64,000 bases of DNA from Balneolales bacterium (GCA_007134845.1 SLKA01000030.1:1-64000), one strand, 5' to 3'; shown: positions 17,855-28,896, numbered from the stretch's first letter. Program-made: numbers and translations. The notes: generated by a model from the sequence alone, not told the origin.

Positions 17855-19405
17855 CTATTCCCATTCGATCGTTGCGGGCGGCTTGGAGCTGATATCGTAG
17901 ACGACACGGTTGATCCCTTTGACTTCGTTGATGATCCGGTTGGATACCCTGCCCAGAAATTCATAGGGCAAATGGGCCCAGTCGGCTGTCATGCCGTCCA
18001 CGCTGGTAACGGCACGCAGGCCCACAACGTATTCATAGGTTCGCTCATCACCCATGACACCCACACTCTGGACCGGTAGAAGTACAACAAGAGCCTGCCA
18101 GACCGAGTCATAAAGATTGCGTGTGCGCAGCTCATCAACAAATATGGCATCGGCATCCTGAAGCAGCCGTACTTTTTCCCGGGTGACATCAGAGAGAATG
18201 CGAATGGAGAGGCCGGGACCGGGGAATGGATGTCGTCCGATGAATTCTCTGGGGATGTCGAGGGCCAGACCCACATTACGAACTTCATCCTTGAATAGCT
18301 CACGAAGCGGTTCCAGCAGGGCAAGGTTCATTTTTTCGGGAAGCCCGCCCACATTGTGATGCGATTTTATGGTGACCGACGGACCCCGGAAAGATACGCT
18401 TTCGATAACATCAGGGTAGAGGGTTCCCTGAGCCAGATGGGTGAATCCGTTATCTTTTGACACGGCTGTATCAAAAACATCGATAAAGGCGTTGCCTATG
18501 ATTTTTCGTTTCTGCTCGGGATCACTGATGCCATGGAGTCGGTCGAGAAAAAGATCGGAAGCATCTACGGCTTTGACCGGAAGCTTCAGTTTTTCGGTGT
18601 ACAGGTGCTGAACGTCTTCAAATTCATTTTTTCTGAGCACGCCGTTATTCACAAAGACGCAGAGCAACCGGTCGCCGATCGCCCGGTGGATGAGTGTGGC
18701 TGCAACGGTGGAATCCACGCCGCCGGACAGGCCGCAAATCACTTTTCCATCACCAATGGTATCCCGGATGCGTTCAATGGTACTTTCAATAAAAGAGTCG
18801 GGGGTCCATATGCCGGTGAGTCCGCAGATATTCCGTACAAAGTTATGGAGTATCTCGCGTCCGTGATCGGTATGTACAACTTCCGGGTGGAACTGTACGC
18901 CGTAAACCGGCCTTACGCTGTCCTTGACTGCCGCCACGGGAGCGTTGTCGGTGCGGGCGATGACTTCAAAATTTTCCGGCAACCGGACGATGTGGTCGCC
19001 ATGGCTCATCCATACCGTGCTTGTATCAGGTATCCCGGCGAAAAGGTTATTGCGTTTGATGACGGAGATCTTTGCCCTTCCAAACTCCCGTTTCTCGGCA
19101 TTGGCAACAGATCCCGGCAGCTTGGTGTGGGTCATGATCTGAAGTCCGTAGCAGATGCCCAGTACGGGAACATCCAGATCCAGGATTTCCTCGTTGAATT
19201 CCGGCGCACCTTCGTCGTTTACGCTCATTGGCCCCCCGGAGAGGATCACACCGGAGGGTGGATGCGACTCAAACTGTTTCAGATCGACATTATAAGGGTG
19301 GATTTCACAGTATACCTGGCTTTCACGCACCCTGCGGGCAATAAGCTGGTTGTACTGGGAGCCATAATCCAGGATCAGGATCCATTCTTTTTCCGGTGTG
19401 GTCAT
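17855..19405 (-). CDS. guaA: GMP synthase (glutamine-hydrolysing)
   Basis: Converts XMP to GMP with ATP and glutamine. The N-terminal amidotransferase shows its triad as Cys85 (VLGICYGLQ), His173 and Glu175 (GVQFHPEV). The ATP pyrophosphatase P-loop is LSGGVDST near residue 227. The C-terminal dimerisation region contains HPFPGPGL and ends KPPATIEWE, the usual end. The ATG at 19405 was chosen; an upstream TTG adds three residues. About 516 aa, full length. It follows gcvH after 36 bp in the same direction, at the end of a likely efp-acc-gcvH-guaA transcript. Confidence 0.97.
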   Translation of the reverse strand: MTTPEKEWILILDYGSQYNQLIARRVRESQVYCEIHPYNVDLKQFESHPPSGVILSGGPMSVNDEGAPEFNEEILDLDVPVLGICYGLQIMTHTKLPGSVANAEKREFGRAKISVIKRNNLFAGIPDTSTVWMSHGDHIVRLPENFEVIARTDNAPVAAVKDSVRPVYGVQFHPEVVHTDHGREILHNFVRNICGLTGIWTPDSFIESTIERIRDTIGDGKVICGLSGGVDSTVAATLIHRAIGDRLLCVFVNNGVLRKNEFEDVQHLYTEKLKLPVKAVDASDLFLDRLHGISDPEQKRKIIGNAFIDVFDTAVSKDNGFTHLAQGTLYPDVIESVSFRGPSVTIKSHHNVGGLPEKMNLALLEPLRELFKDEVRNVGLALDIPREFIGRHPFPGPGLSIRILSDVTREKVRLLQDADAIFVDELRTRNLYDSVWQALVVLLPVQSVGVMGDERTYEYVVGLRAVTSVDGMTADWAHLPYEFLGRVSNRIINEVKGINRVVYDISSKPPATIEWE

Positions 19406-19441
19406 GCTGCGCAAGTCCCTTCTGTGAGGTTGAAGATGTGA

Positions 19442-19822
19442 TCAGGCAATAATTTCACTGTAATCATCTACAGTAAGCAGGTCGTTCAGCTGAGAAGAAT
19501 CACTCATCTTGATCTTGATCATCCATCCTTTGCCGTATGGATCTTCGTTGATCAGTTCGGGTTCGCCTTCCAGGGCTTCGTTCCACTCCAGTATTTCTCC
19601 TGATACCGGCATATAGAGTTCGGATACTGTTTTTACGGCTTCGACGGTGCCGAAAGTGTCATCCTTATCGACCGATTCACCCACCTTGTCGATTTCAACA
19701 AAGACGATGTCGCCAAGTTCGTTTTGGGCAAAGTCTGTAATGCCAACGGTTATGGTGCCATCTCCGTTGTCGCGAATCCACTCGTGTTCACGTGTGTATT
19801 TGAGTTCTTTGGGATGATTCAT
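19442..19822 (-). CDS. gcvH: Glycine cleavage system H protein
   Basis: The lipoyl carrier of the glycine cleavage system. The lipoylated residue is Lys64 in TVEAVKTVSELYMPVSGE, and the fold segments YTREHEWI and GITDFAQNELGDIVFVE are standard. 126 aa. No gcvP or gcvT lies nearby. It is only 12 bp behind accC, another cofactor-carrying pathway gene. H protein can also serve as a lipoyl relay for other complexes. Confidence 0.97.
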   Translation of the reverse strand: MNHPKELKYTREHEWIRDNGDGTITVGITDFAQNELGDIVFVEIDKVGESVDKDDTFGTVEAVKTVSELYMPVSGEILEWNEALEGEPELINEDPYGKGWMIKIKMSDSSQLNDLLTVDDYSEIIA

Positions 19823-19834
19823 AATGATATGTAA

Positions 19835-21187
19835 TTAGGAGGGATCAGGTTGGAACTTGAAATGATTTTCAAGGTATTTGGTGTCAAAAATGCCGCTGAC
19901 AAACTGCGGGTCACTCATCAGCTGCATCTGGTAGGGAATATTGGTTTTAATTCCTTCGATCACAAATTCACGCAGAGATCGTTTCATGCGCTCGATGGCC
20001 TGCATGCGGTTTGGGGCGCTCACAATCAGTTTGGCGATCATGGAGTCATAATAAGGGGGAACGGTATAGCCGGAGTAGGCATGGGTGTCCACCCGCACAC
20101 TGTGTCCGCCGGGCTGGTGAAATGCCTGGATTTTTCCGGCGGAGGGGCGGAAATTGAACTCCGGATCTTCGGCATTGATGCGGCACTCGATACAGTGTCC
20201 CCGCATTTTCAGATCTTTCCTGTCGAGCGGGATTCCGGCGGCTATCTCAATCTGGCGCTTGATCAGGTCTTCGTTGGTGACCTCTTCTGTAACCGGATGT
20301 TCTACCTGAATCCGGGTATTCATCTCCATGAAATAGAAATTGAGATTCTTGTCGAGCAGAAATTCAATGGTGCCGGCACCTTCGTACTGAATGGATTCGG
20401 CGGCGGCGATGGCGGCCTGACCCATTTTTTCCCGGAGGTCCGGAGTCATGATGGGACATGGTGCCTCTTCCACCATTTTCTGATACCGGCGCTGCATCGA
20501 ACAGTCACGCTCACCATAGTGATTAACAAGGCCGTGCCGGTCACCGAGAATTTGTATTTCGACATGGCGCGGTTCTACAATAAATTTCTCCATGTAGATC
20601 TCGGAGCTGCCAAAACAAGCTACCGATTCATTACGCGCGGCGACAAGTTGTCGTTCAACATCGCTTTCACCCTGGCAGATGCGCATTCCGCGTCCACCGC
20701 CACCTGCCGATGCCTTGAAAATGACGGGATATCCGATTTCCGCGGCAATTTTTTTCGCTTCCTCGGCTGTCCGGATCACCCCCGGACTTCCCGGGATGGT
20801 CGGTACGCCGAACTTCATGATGTTTTCCCGGGCCATGGATTTGTTGCCCATGGTATCAATCATTTTCGGTGACGGACCGATAAACTTGATGTTATGTTCT
20901 TCGCAGATCCGGGAAAATTCCGCATTTTCAGCAAGGAACCCGTATCCGGGATGAATGGCTTTGGCATCTGTTATTTCCGCTGCAGCAATCAGCCGGGGTA
21001 TTTTCAGGTAGCTTTCCCTTGCGGCCGGCGGACCGATGCAGACGGCTTCGTCAGCGAATTTAACGTGAAGACTTTTTTCATCCGCAGTGGAATAGACGGC
21101 GACCGTCTTAATCCCCATTTCCTGACAGGTTCGGATGACTCTCAGCGCGATTTCGCCCCGGTTGGCAATTAGTATCTTGTCAAACAT
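19835..21187 (-). CDS. accC: Acetyl-CoA carboxylase biotin carboxylase
   Basis: Carboxylates the biotin on AccB with ATP and bicarbonate, the first half reaction of fatty-acid synthesis. [19 protein letters not shown], the ATP-grasp loop [12 protein letters not shown], and [17 protein letters not shown] are diagnostic. 450 aa is the family length. It follows accB by 8 bp. The ATG lies at the canonical place, just before [13 protein letters not shown]. Confidence 0.97.
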   Translation of the reverse strand: MFDKILIANRGEIALRVIRTCQEMGIKTVAVYSTADEKSLHVKFADEAVCIGPPAARESYLKIPRLIAAAEITDAKAIHPGYGFLAENAEFSRICEEHNIKFIGPSPKMIDTMGNKSMARENIMKFGVPTIPGSPGVIRTAEEAKKIAAEIGYPVIFKASAGGGGRGMRICQGESDVERQLVAARNESVACFGSSEIYMEKFIVEPRHVEIQILGDRHGLVNHYGERDCSMQRRYQKMVEEAPCPIMTPDLREKMGQAAIAAAESIQYEGAGTIEFLLDKNLNFYFMEMNTRIQVEHPVTEEVTNEDLIKRQIEIAAGIPLDRKDLKMRGHCIECRINAEDPEFNFRPSAGKIQAFHQPGGHSVRVDTHAYSGYTVPPYYDSMIAKLIVSAPNRMQAIERMKRSLREFVIEGIKTNIPYQMQLMSDPQFVSGIFDTKYLENHFKFQPDPS

Positions 21188-21195
21188 AATGAGGG

Positions 21196-21711
21196 TCAGG
21201 ATGGATCGATGAGGAAGAGAGGCTGATCAAATTCGACAGGCTGGGCGTTTTCAGCCAGGATCTTGACGATTTTGCCAGAGTACTCCGATTCGATCTCATT
21301 CATGATTTTCATGGCTTCGATGATGCAAAGCACATTACCCTTGGACACGGTGTCACCGACATTGACAAATACTTCCGATTCAGGATCGGGCGAGCGGTAA
21401 AATGTACCGACGATCGGAGAACGTATGGTTGTGAATTTTTCGACTTGCTGTTCTTCGCCCGATGCTGCGGCCGGAGCGGAACCGGCTGCAGTAGATCCGG
21501 GAGCCGGTGAGGCTGGTGCAGCGTATGCGCCGGTATGATGGATATCCATAGTCTGCGGATTGCCCATGTACATGGAAGCCGAACCCTCTTTCACGATGGT
21601 GTCGGGGCGTTTTTTGACCCTGATTTTAAAATTACCTTCTTCGAGCTCAACTTCATTCACATCACTGTCGGCAATGAGCTTGAGAAGATTCTTTATTGTT
21701 TTTAAATCCAT
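21196..21711 (-). CDS. accB: Biotin carboxyl carrier protein of acetyl-CoA carboxylase
   Basis: Carries biotin on the Lys of [10 protein letters not shown] near the C-terminus; EAMKIMN replaces the more common EAMKMMN. The N-terminal helix [25 protein letters not shown] and an Ala/Pro/Gly-rich linker (about residues 70-95) precede the biotinyl domain [16 protein letters not shown] start at 21711 because it gives the family N-terminus and 13 bp separation from efp; the open frame also extends upstream to 21777, overlapping efp. 171 aa. Confidence 0.96.
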   Translation of the reverse strand: MDLKTIKNLLKLIADSDVNEVELEEGNFKIRVKKRPDTIVKEGSASMYMGNPQTMDIHHTGAYAAPASPAPGSTAAGSAPAAASGEEQQVEKFTTIRSPIVGTFYRSPDPESEVFVNVGDTVSKGNVLCIIEAMKIMNEIESEYSGKIVKILAENAQPVEFDQPLFLIDPS

Positions 21712-21724
21712 GTGGTTTTGAGAT

Positions 21725-22297
21725 TTAGAGTTTGACTCGTTCCAGATAGGTTCCCTCTTTGGAATTAACCTTGACAAGGTCTCCTTCGTTTATGAACAGT
21801 GGCACCTGGATGGTGGCGCCGGATTCCAGTTTTGCGGCTTTGGACCCACCCTGAGCGGTATCACCCTTAACACCCGGATCGGATTCAACTACTTTAAGGA
21901 TAACCTGATCGGGCAGTTCGGTAAACAGAATTTCCTCATTTTCAGCAAGCACCACAACCTGGACATCCTGGTTTTCTTTCAGGAAATCAGGTCGGTCCAG
22001 TTTTTCCCGGGGGATGGGGATCTGTTCGAAGGTCTGCTTGTGCATGAAATGATAAATATCGCCTTCACGATAGATATACTGATAGGGACGACGCTCGATT
22101 CGAACAGCTTCGACCGACTCACCGGCTCGAAATGTTTTATCAAGAACCTTTCCGCTGGTAACACCTTTGAGTTTTGTCCGGACAAATGCACCGCCTTTGC
22201 CGGGTTTAACATGGAGAAATTCAGTAATACTGTAGATCTCACCGTTAATCATGATAGTGAGACCGTTGCGAAAATCGGATGTACTTATTTTAGGCAT
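21725..22297 (-). CDS. efp: Translation elongation factor P
   Basis: Relieves ribosomes stalled at consecutive prolines. The three beta-domains are full length (190 aa). The tip residue that is modified in many bacteria is Lys34 in [10 protein letters not shown]. The start [15 protein letters not shown] matches the family. It heads the efp-accB-accC run, an arrangement common in bacteria, under the promoter at 22335-22366. Confidence 0.97.
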   Translation of the reverse strand: MPKISTSDFRNGLTIMINGEIYSITEFLHVKPGKGGAFVRTKLKGVTSGKVLDKTFRAGESVEAVRIERRPYQYIYREGDIYHFMHKQTFEQIPIPREKLDRPDFLKENQDVQVVVLAENEEILFTELPDQVILKVVESDPGVKGDTAQGGSKAAKLESGATIQVPLFINEGDLVKVNSKEGTYLERVKL

Positions 22298-22334
22298 AAA
22301 GATTGTTAACTAACAAATGGTTATGATCGAAGCA

Positions 22335-22366
22335 CAAAAATACCACTGTTGGAACTTACAGACAAA
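22335..22366 (-). promoter_or_regulatory. Bacteroidota-type promoter of the efp-acc operon
   Basis: On the reverse strand TTTG (22366-22363) and TATTTTTG (22342-22335) are separated by 20 bp, matching the Bacteroidota housekeeping consensus TTTG-N19-21-TAnnTTTG. The end lies about 38 bp upstream of the efp ATG. Confidence 0.6.
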
Positions 22367-22411
22367 TTTGTTGCGCTTTTATCCGGTTGGAACCAATGCA
22401 GCTATAACGAA

Positions 22412-23770
22412 TCAGGCGATCAGATTATAGAGGGTTGTTATCAGTACGAGTGCGATCAGGAAAGGGCAGATGTATTTGATGAATATTTTCCAAACCGCGG
22501 GAAAGTACCCATCCTCCAGATTCTCAAAACCGTGTTTAATTTCCTCAATGGCATTTTCGGATTTCCAGTACCATGCCAGAAAAACGCATAGCATCAGACC
22601 GCCAAGCGGCAGGCCTACATTGTTGAATATCGTGGCCAGTATATCAATAAAGTTGATATTGTACGAAACTACGATGGCAGCCGCCATAACAACGCCGCCT
22701 ACAATCAGGGTGGACCTTCTCCGTGACAGCCTGTGTTCATCAATGAAGTAGGAGACGGGCACTTCGAGCAGCGAAATAGTCGAGGTAAGTGCGGCCATGC
22801 TCAGGAGAATGAAGAAGGAGGCACCGAACAGCAATCCAAAAAAGCCACCCATGCTTTTGAACAGGTTTGGAAGCACGTCAAAAACGAGTGTCGTGCTGGC
22901 GAAAAGCCGGCCGTCATCATCCATGATGGTGATCCCGCTGTATTGAGCAACAAACATGGCGGGGATGATCAGCAGTCCGGCCAGGATGGCAATGCAGACA
23001 TCAGCAATGGTTACATACACCGCCGACTCTACAATATTCTGATTTTTTTTGAGATAGGACCCATAGGTGAGCAGGGCGCCCATGCCCAGAGAGAGGGAGA
23101 AGAAGGCCTGTCCCAAAGCCGAAAAAACCAGATTGGTGTTGATCATTGAGAAATCAGGCAGCAAATACATGCGCAGGCCTTCCACGCTGCCATCGAAAGT
23201 GAAAACATACCCGATCATGATTATCAGAACCAGGATGAGTACAGGCATCAGGGTCTTGGTTGCCCGTTCGATGCCATTGCTGACGCCACCGGTGATGATG
23301 CCCATGGTGGCAAGCATGAACAGGACGGTGAAGATGGAGTTCTTGAAGCCGTTGCCAAGGTCTGCAACCCAGTTTGATGCAGTTGACATTCCCATGTAAT
23401 AGAAAATCTCCTCAAAAATGAAGCCCAGGGTCCAGCCGGCGATGACCAGGTAGAAGCAGAGTATCATGACACCGCACATCACACCCCACAGACCGATAAG
23501 AGGTGGAAACCATCCGCTGCTGAGTTTTTTAAATGCGCCGACGGGATTTCGCCGGGTGTTGCGGCCGATGGCAAACTCGGCAATCATCACGGGCAGTCCC
23601 ACGATCAGACAGCAGATCAGGTAGATTAGGATGAAGGAGGCACCGCCGTTATCAGCTACCTGTGTGGGAAAGCCCCAGATGTTGCCCAGGCCGACTGCCG
23701 ATCCGGCAGCTGCCAAAACAAAACCCAGTTTTGAGTTCCAGTTTCCTCTTTCAGTCCTGTGTTCCGCCAA
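22412..23770 (-). CDS. Sodium-dependent NSS-family transporter
   Basis: An Na+-coupled amino-acid or amine symporter of the neurotransmitter:sodium symporter family (LeuT/MhsT type), in the inner membrane. NWNSKLGFVLAAAGSAVGLGNIWGFP is the unwound TM1 signature; NGGASFILIYLICCLIVGLPVMIAEFAIGR is TM2. About 11-12 helices over 452 residues. The start is a TTG at 23770, supported by GGAG seven bases upstream and the lack of an upstream ATG in frame. Substrate is unknown. It is a single gene between efp and the debranching enzyme. Confidence 0.93.
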   Translation of the reverse strand: MAEHRTERGNWNSKLGFVLAAAGSAVGLGNIWGFPTQVADNGGASFILIYLICCLIVGLPVMIAEFAIGRNTRRNPVGAFKKLSSGWFPPLIGLWGVMCGVMILCFYLVIAGWTLGFIFEEIFYYMGMSTASNWVADLGNGFKNSIFTVLFMLATMGIITGGVSNGIERATKTLMPVLILVLIIMIGYVFTFDGSVEGLRMYLLPDFSMINTNLVFSALGQAFFSLSLGMGALLTYGSYLKKNQNIVESAVYVTIADVCIAILAGLLIIPAMFVAQYSGITIMDDDGRLFASTTLVFDVLPNLFKSMGGFFGLLFGASFFILLSMAALTSTISLLEVPVSYFIDEHRLSRRRSTLIVGGVVMAAAIVVSYNINFIDILATIFNNVGLPLGGLMLCVFLAWYWKSENAIEEIKHGFENLEDGYFPAVWKIFIKYICPFLIALVLITTLYNLIA

Positions 23771-23892
23771 TATTTTCTCCGCTTACGTCCTGCAATGTCC
23801 TGATCGCAGGGTATCCGAGGTAAAGGGTTGAGTATACACCAACAGGGATTTAAGAGCAATAAAAAAATCACCGAATTCCGGATTGCGTTGGT

Positions 23893-25911
23893 TTACGACA
23901 GACGTTGACGTAAAATGATGCCGGATGTGGCTGGAACGACAACCTCATCACCTGAAATGGTGCGGGGATTGTCCGGGAATATATCTGTTGCGTCGGCAAT
24001 CTGCTCCCATTGACCCTCAGGCAGAGTAACTGTGTGCTGCACAACCGGATTTCCATTAAGGCTCACCAGCATGCGCTGTCCCGGCTGCTTTTGGCTGTGA
24101 ATTTCAAACGAGAGATGGAGTGCGTCCTGAAACGGAAGGAACCGGATTTCATGAGGCTCAGCCAGGCGCATCTGCGGATTATCCTTGCGGAGACGGATCA
24201 GGTTGCTGTAATATTCAAACAGGCCGGCATTGGCTTCGATTTCAGAAAAATCCAGATAGTTGGTTTCGTTGTCCTTTTCGTAACTGTTGTGGTCCAGCTT
24301 GCCGGTATCAGAATCACGGTCGTTACCCGGTGCAATCCACTTGGAACGACCCCACTCCTGGCCGGAATTGATCATGGGGATGCCCTGCGCTGTAAGAAGA
24401 TACAGTGCCGCCAGGCGGGCGCATTTCATCTCCTGTTCGTTAAGGGCTATAAGGGGTGATTTATCCTGGTAAACGGTGTCTTTTTTCCCGTGATCCAGAG
24501 CTATGCGGATGAAATCGCCAAGAGTGTATCCGTCGTGTGATTCCAGGTAGTTGAGGGCGTGTTCCTGGTGATGGAACCGGCCGTTGCTTTCATGCAGGAG
24601 CGTGCCCCGGATGTAATTTTCAAGGGATTCGCGGCTTGACTCGAAATGCCATTTGCCAAAGATGAATCCGGGTGTGTGGATGGGATCGATGCCTTTGACA
24701 CCATTGCGTATCTGATCATTCCAGGCGCTCCAGCCGTAGCCCGAGAAAGCGGTCGGATCGTAGCCGCCTCCCCATGGTTCGGCGATTAGCAGGACATTTG
24801 GATTGATCTTTTGAGCTTCTCTGCGGATTTCGGCAATGGTCTGGCGATCAATCAGATTGGCCAGATCGAAGCGAAAACCGTCGATATGGAATTCCTGCAT
24901 CCACCATTTTACGGATGAGATGATGAGCTCCCGGATGTGAGGTGATTCGGTGCGCAGGTCATTGCCGCAGCCACTTTGCGAGGTGTGACTGCCATTTACA
25001 TCTGTACGGAAAAATTCCTGTCTGTCGAGGTATTTGAGCGGATTCTGGTCGTAGTGCGATACGTGATTATAAACCACATCCATTATGACGGTGATGCCTT
25101 CCCGGTGCAGTTCCTTCACCATCTGCTTCAGTTCGCGGGCTGCTGTTTGCGGATTACCGGTTACTTCACCGGCTTTGCTACTTCCATCGGAGGCATACAT
25201 GGTTTCCGGTGCAAAAAAGAAGCTGGTCATGTACCCCCAGTAGTTTCGGCTGTAGGGATTCCAGTTGTTGTTGACTCCCTCGGGAGTCTTTTGTTTGTAA
25301 GGGGGTTCAAATCCGGCGAATTTTTGTACGGGAAGCAACTCGACAGCATTTACACCGAGCCGTTTCAGATGGGCGATGCCCCCGGTGATATTTTTTTCGA
25401 TAAAGCCAAGGTACGTACCGGAAGCACGGGCACCGGATGAGGAGTGCGCGGTCATGTCCTTGATGTGCACCTCATAAATCACAAGATCGCGCTGTTCGGC
25501 GGGAATCACAAAGGTGTCCCCTTCCCAGTCAAAGGTATCCGGCTCAGGAATTCTGCAACGTGGGTGCTGTTGATAGTGATTAACGGTGGTCACCTGGGTT
25601 GCCCAGGGGTCGGCGATGAGCGCGGGCGGTTGGATCAGCATGGGTTCATGCGTATTGTGGACTACATGAAAAGCATAATATTTACCGGCATGGCGCCCGG
25701 GCAGTTCCAGCTGCCAGCTGCCATCTTCCATTTTATCCATAGGGTGATGCTGCCCGTTCTGCTGCCGGTAATTGTAAAAAAGAACAAGGTCTGTGCTGAC
25801 GGCCTTCGGACAATACACGCGAAAGGTATAGGCATGCTCATCCTGCCGGACACCCCAGGGGATTGTTAATTTGGTTAAATGACCGGATTCCCGGTCTCCG
25901 TTGCGAAACAC
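23893..25911 (-). CDS. GH13 alpha-glucan debranching enzyme (pullulanase/isoamylase type)
   Basis: Hydrolyses alpha-1,6 branches in glycogen, starch or pullulan. An N-terminal CBM48-like beta-domain (about residues 25-110: AYTFRVYCPKAVSTDLVLFY) precedes the (beta/alpha)8 barrel. Conserved regions are DVVYNH (278-283), GFRFDLANL with nucleophile Asp349, LIAEPW with acid Glu378 and NYLESHDG with Asp460. The C-terminal beta-domain ends near 672. No signal peptide is visible, which points to an intracellular glycogen enzyme. The start is a GTG at 25911 with AGGAG eight bases upstream. Pullulanase type I and isoamylase cannot be separated by eye. Confidence 0.9.
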   Translation of the reverse strand: MFRNGDRESGHLTKLTIPWGVRQDEHAYTFRVYCPKAVSTDLVLFYNYRQQNGQHHPMDKMEDGSWQLELPGRHAGKYYAFHVVHNTHEPMLIQPPALIADPWATQVTTVNHYQQHPRCRIPEPDTFDWEGDTFVIPAEQRDLVIYEVHIKDMTAHSSSGARASGTYLGFIEKNITGGIAHLKRLGVNAVELLPVQKFAGFEPPYKQKTPEGVNNNWNPYSRNYWGYMTSFFFAPETMYASDGSSKAGEVTGNPQTAARELKQMVKELHREGITVIMDVVYNHVSHYDQNPLKYLDRQEFFRTDVNGSHTSQSGCGNDLRTESPHIRELIISSVKWWMQEFHIDGFRFDLANLIDRQTIAEIRREAQKINPNVLLIAEPWGGGYDPTAFSGYGWSAWNDQIRNGVKGIDPIHTPGFIFGKWHFESSRESLENYIRGTLLHESNGRFHHQEHALNYLESHDGYTLGDFIRIALDHGKKDTVYQDKSPLIALNEQEMKCARLAALYLLTAQGIPMINSGQEWGRSKWIAPGNDRDSDTGKLDHNSYEKDNETNYLDFSEIEANAGLFEYYSNLIRLRKDNPQMRLAEPHEIRFLPFQDALHLSFEIHSQKQPGQRMLVSLNGNPVVQHTVTLPEGQWEQIADATDIFPDNPRTISGDEVVVPATSGIILRQRLS

Positions 25912-26124
25912 TATGTTTACTCCTGCTTACTGCGTGATTTACTTCAATGGATTGTTGAGATCAATGTATTTTTGCTGTCAAAATATTACTACCGTCAATG
26001 TATTGCCGTTAGGTTCGTTGATTTTGTCTATCATGGTGCTTCAGTCGTTGATGGTGCTGCATTCTTTCATGGCATTGTTTTGGAACTTCGAATCTTCGGA
26101 ACTACAGAACATGTATCGGCACCG

Positions 26125-28152
26125 TCAGGCAACGACACTTCCATTATCGGCCTCAGATGTCACGAACATGAAATCCCCGTCAGGAGTTTCCGCCATCAGG
26201 ATCATGCCTTCGCTGGGAACTCCCATCATTTTACGGGGTTTAAGATTGGCTACTACAGCGACCTTTTTACCGGGCAGCTTCTTTGGATCGGCATGCTGTG
26301 CAATGCCGGCCATAATGGTGCGCTTTTCAAGCCCGATATCGACCGTGATTTTCAGAAGTTTGTCTGATTTCGGAACGCGCTCCGCCGTCAGGATTTCACC
26401 GATCCGGATATCCAGTTTGCTGAAATCATCAAAAGTGATGGTATTTTTGATCGGTTCAAGAACAGGTTTTGAAGCTTCCTGCGCGCGGGATTGTTCCTCA
26501 AGCTTTTTTCGCTGGGCTTCAATCGCCTCATCTTCCACCTTTTTAAAGAGGATTTCACCTTTGTCCACGGGGCTGCCGGCTTTGAGGATCTGACCGGTGA
26601 TATCAGCCCATCCGGCTTTCCGGATATTCAGCGCTTCCCGGAGTTTAAGGCAGGCATCGGGTATAACCGGGTCAAAAAGCACAGAGAGGGCTGCGGTAAT
26701 CTGACAGCATACGTTGAGGACCGTAGCGCATCGTTCCGGATCATCTTTCCTCAGGCGCCAGGGTTCCATTTCTGTGAAATACTTGTTTCCGGCGCGAGCC
26801 AGATTCATGCTTTTTTGAATTGCTTCCCGGAAACGGAATGTTTCATAGAGGTTTTCAATCTCTTTCTTGAGACGGTCAATTTCACCAAGTGCGTTGCGGT
26901 CCTCTTCATTCAGATCGCCGGCCGTTGGAACCTTGTTGTCAAAATACCGGCTGGTGAAAGAAAGTGTCCGGTATGCAAAATTCCCAAAAATATCGGCAAG
27001 TTCGCCGTTGACGTGATCCTGAAAGTATTTCCAGGAAAAATCAGCATCCTTCGTTTCGGGCAGACCGGTTCCCAGCACATAGCGCATCAGGTCAGGATCA
27101 AAATCCTTCAGATATTCCTGCACCCATACAGCCCAGCCGCGTGAAGTCGAAAGCTTTTGTCCCTCGAGGTTCAGAAACTCATTGGCCGGGACATTTTTTG
27201 GGAGGATGTAGCCGTCATAGGACATGAGTACTGCGGGGAACATGATGCAGTGGAATACGATATTATCTTTTCCGATAAAATGGATGAGGTCTGAGTCCTT
27301 GTTGCGCCAGTATTTTTCCCACAGGTCCGGATCACCTTGCTGCTGGGCCCATTCCTTGGTTGCGGAAATGTACCCGATAGGTGCGTCAAACCAGACATAA
27401 AGCACTTTCCCATCGAAACCCTCGACGGGAACAGGTACACCCCAGGTGAGATCACGGGTAACGGCCCGGTCACCGAGTCCCTGCTTGAGCCAGCTTTTCA
27501 CCTGCCCCATTACATTGGGTTTCCAGTTTTCAGTGCTGTCGAGCCAGGCCTGGAGATCGTCCTGAAAATCACCGAGAGGAAGAAACCAGTGTTCCGTTTC
27601 TTTGTAAATGGGTTTATCACCGGTGACCATGCTTCTGGGTTCGATGAGGTCGGAAGGAGAGAGCGACGTGCCGCATTTTTCGCACTGGTCCCCGAAGGCC
27701 TCGGAATAATTGCAATGAGGACAGGTACCTTTCACGTACCGGTCCGGGAGGAACATCTTTGCCTTCTCATCGTAGAGCTGGGTCTCACTTTTTTTCTTGA
27801 ATACACCTTTTTCATTCAGAACCCGGAAAAAATCCTGCGAAGTCTCATGATGAACAGAAGCGCTTGTCCGACCGAAATAATCAAATGAAATTCCAAATTC
27901 TTCAAACGTCTTCTTGTTCATCTCATGAAAACGGTCGACGATGTCCTGCGGAGTGACCCCTTCCTTGTCGGCTGCAATGGTTATGGGAACACCATGTTCA
28001 TCGGAACCGCAAATGAAAACGACATCTTCGTTACGCATCCGCTTATACCTTACATAAAAGTCAGCAGGCAGATAGGCACCGGCAAGATGTCCAAGATGAA
28101 TGGGCCCATTCGCGTAAGGCAGAGCTGAAGTCACCAGGGTTCGTTTACCCAT
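26125..28152 (-). CDS. metG: Methionyl-tRNA synthetase with C-terminal tRNA-binding domain
   Basis: Charges tRNA-Met. The HIGH motif reads PIHLGHLAG (residues 17-25), the KMSKS motif is KLSTS in EGQKLSTSRGW. A zinc knuckle has Cys144, Cys147, Cys157 and Cys160. The C-terminal EMAP-like domain (DDFSKLDIRIGEILTAERV, GIAQHADPKKLPGKKVAVVANL) helps dimerisation and tRNA binding. 675 aa, full length. Divergent from the UpxY-exosortase operon, with about 240 bp between. Confidence 0.97.
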   Translation of the reverse strand: MGKRTLVTSALPYANGPIHLGHLAGAYLPADFYVRYKRMRNEDVVFICGSDEHGVPITIAADKEGVTPQDIVDRFHEMNKKTFEEFGISFDYFGRTSASVHHETSQDFFRVLNEKGVFKKKSETQLYDEKAKMFLPDRYVKGTCPHCNYSEAFGDQCEKCGTSLSPSDLIEPRSMVTGDKPIYKETEHWFLPLGDFQDDLQAWLDSTENWKPNVMGQVKSWLKQGLGDRAVTRDLTWGVPVPVEGFDGKVLYVWFDAPIGYISATKEWAQQQGDPDLWEKYWRNKDSDLIHFIGKDNIVFHCIMFPAVLMSYDGYILPKNVPANEFLNLEGQKLSTSRGWAVWVQEYLKDFDPDLMRYVLGTGLPETKDADFSWKYFQDHVNGELADIFGNFAYRTLSFTSRYFDNKVPTAGDLNEEDRNALGEIDRLKKEIENLYETFRFREAIQKSMNLARAGNKYFTEMEPWRLRKDDPERCATVLNVCCQITAALSVLFDPVIPDACLKLREALNIRKAGWADITGQILKAGSPVDKGEILFKKVEDEAIEAQRKKLEEQSRAQEASKPVLEPIKNTITFDDFSKLDIRIGEILTAERVPKSDKLLKITVDIGLEKRTIMAGIAQHADPKKLPGKKVAVVANLKPRKMMGVPSEGMILMAETPDGDFMFVTSEADNGSVVA

Positions 28153-28317
28153 AAGGCAAATACGTGTAAAAATTGATGGGTGTTAACTGAAAAGTTTAAA
28201 TTGCATAAGATACGTTAACAGCGGCCAAGATAAAACCGTTGCATGGATTTATCCAGTTTGTGTTAATAAATCCGGTTGTTGAGAGCAGGTAACCAGAACA
28301 GGTGTAATTCAGTCTGG

Positions 28318-28325
28318 TATCTTTG
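28318..28325 (+). promoter_or_regulatory. Possible -7 element for the exosortase operon
   Basis: TATCTTTG fits the TAnnTTTG element of Bacteroidota promoters and lies 65 bp upstream of the ATG at 28390. No TTTG is found at the right distance upstream, so this is only half a promoter match. Confidence 0.3.
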
Positions 28326-28389
28326 CCATCAACTTGTGATATTATCGGACTGAATCTGAAGTTGAATTAATTATCACTATGGACGCACT

Positions 28390-28896
28390 ATGAATCCTCG
28401 CTGGTACGCGCTGTATACCCGGCCAAAGTTTGAAAAAAAGGTAACAGAACTCTTGCAGGAAGCCGGTTATGAGGTCTGGCTGCCGCTGCAGACTGTGGTC
28501 AGGCAGTGGAGTGATCGCAAGAAAAAGATAGAGGTTCCGCTTTTCAACAGCTATGTTTTTATTCATGCGGACAGGAGTGAGCTCTATAATGCAGTGCAGA
28601 CCGACGGTGTTGCCAAGACCGTGCATTTTAACGGGGAGCCTGCGGCAATCAGGGATGAGCAGATTGACATGATCCGCAAGATCCTGATTGGTCCGGATGC
28701 CTTTGATGTCAGGGAGAGAAGCTACAACCGTGGCGATAAGGTGAGGGTTGTTGAAGGTCCGCTGAAGGGAAGTACCGGCCGGTGGATCAACTGGAGAGGC
28801 AAGAAAAGGGTATGCATGGAGTTGGAGCAGCTTCACAAGGTTATACTCGTCGAGGTTCCGGCTGTATTTATCGAAAAAATTGCGACAGATGAATAA
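28390..28896 (+). CDS. UpxY-type NusG-like transcription antiterminator
   Basis: A specialised NusG paralogue that lets RNA polymerase read through into a long operon. The NGN domain starts RWYALYTRPKFEKKVTELL, with the conserved GYEVWLPLQ and VPLFNSYVF, and a KOW motif lies near the end (YNRGDKVRVVEGPLKGSTG). 168 aa. Relatives control capsule or exopolysaccharide operons; here it precedes only an exosortase and one membrane protein. Its stop overlaps the next ATG by one base (TAATG), showing coupling. Confidence 0.9.
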   Translation: MNPRWYALYTRPKFEKKVTELLQEAGYEVWLPLQTVVRQWSDRKKKIEVPLFNSYVFIHADRSELYNAVQTDGVAKTVHFNGEPAAIRDEQIDMIRKILIGPDAFDVRERSYNRGDKVRVVEGPLKGSTGRWINWRGKKRVCMELEQLHKVILVEVPAVFIEKIATDE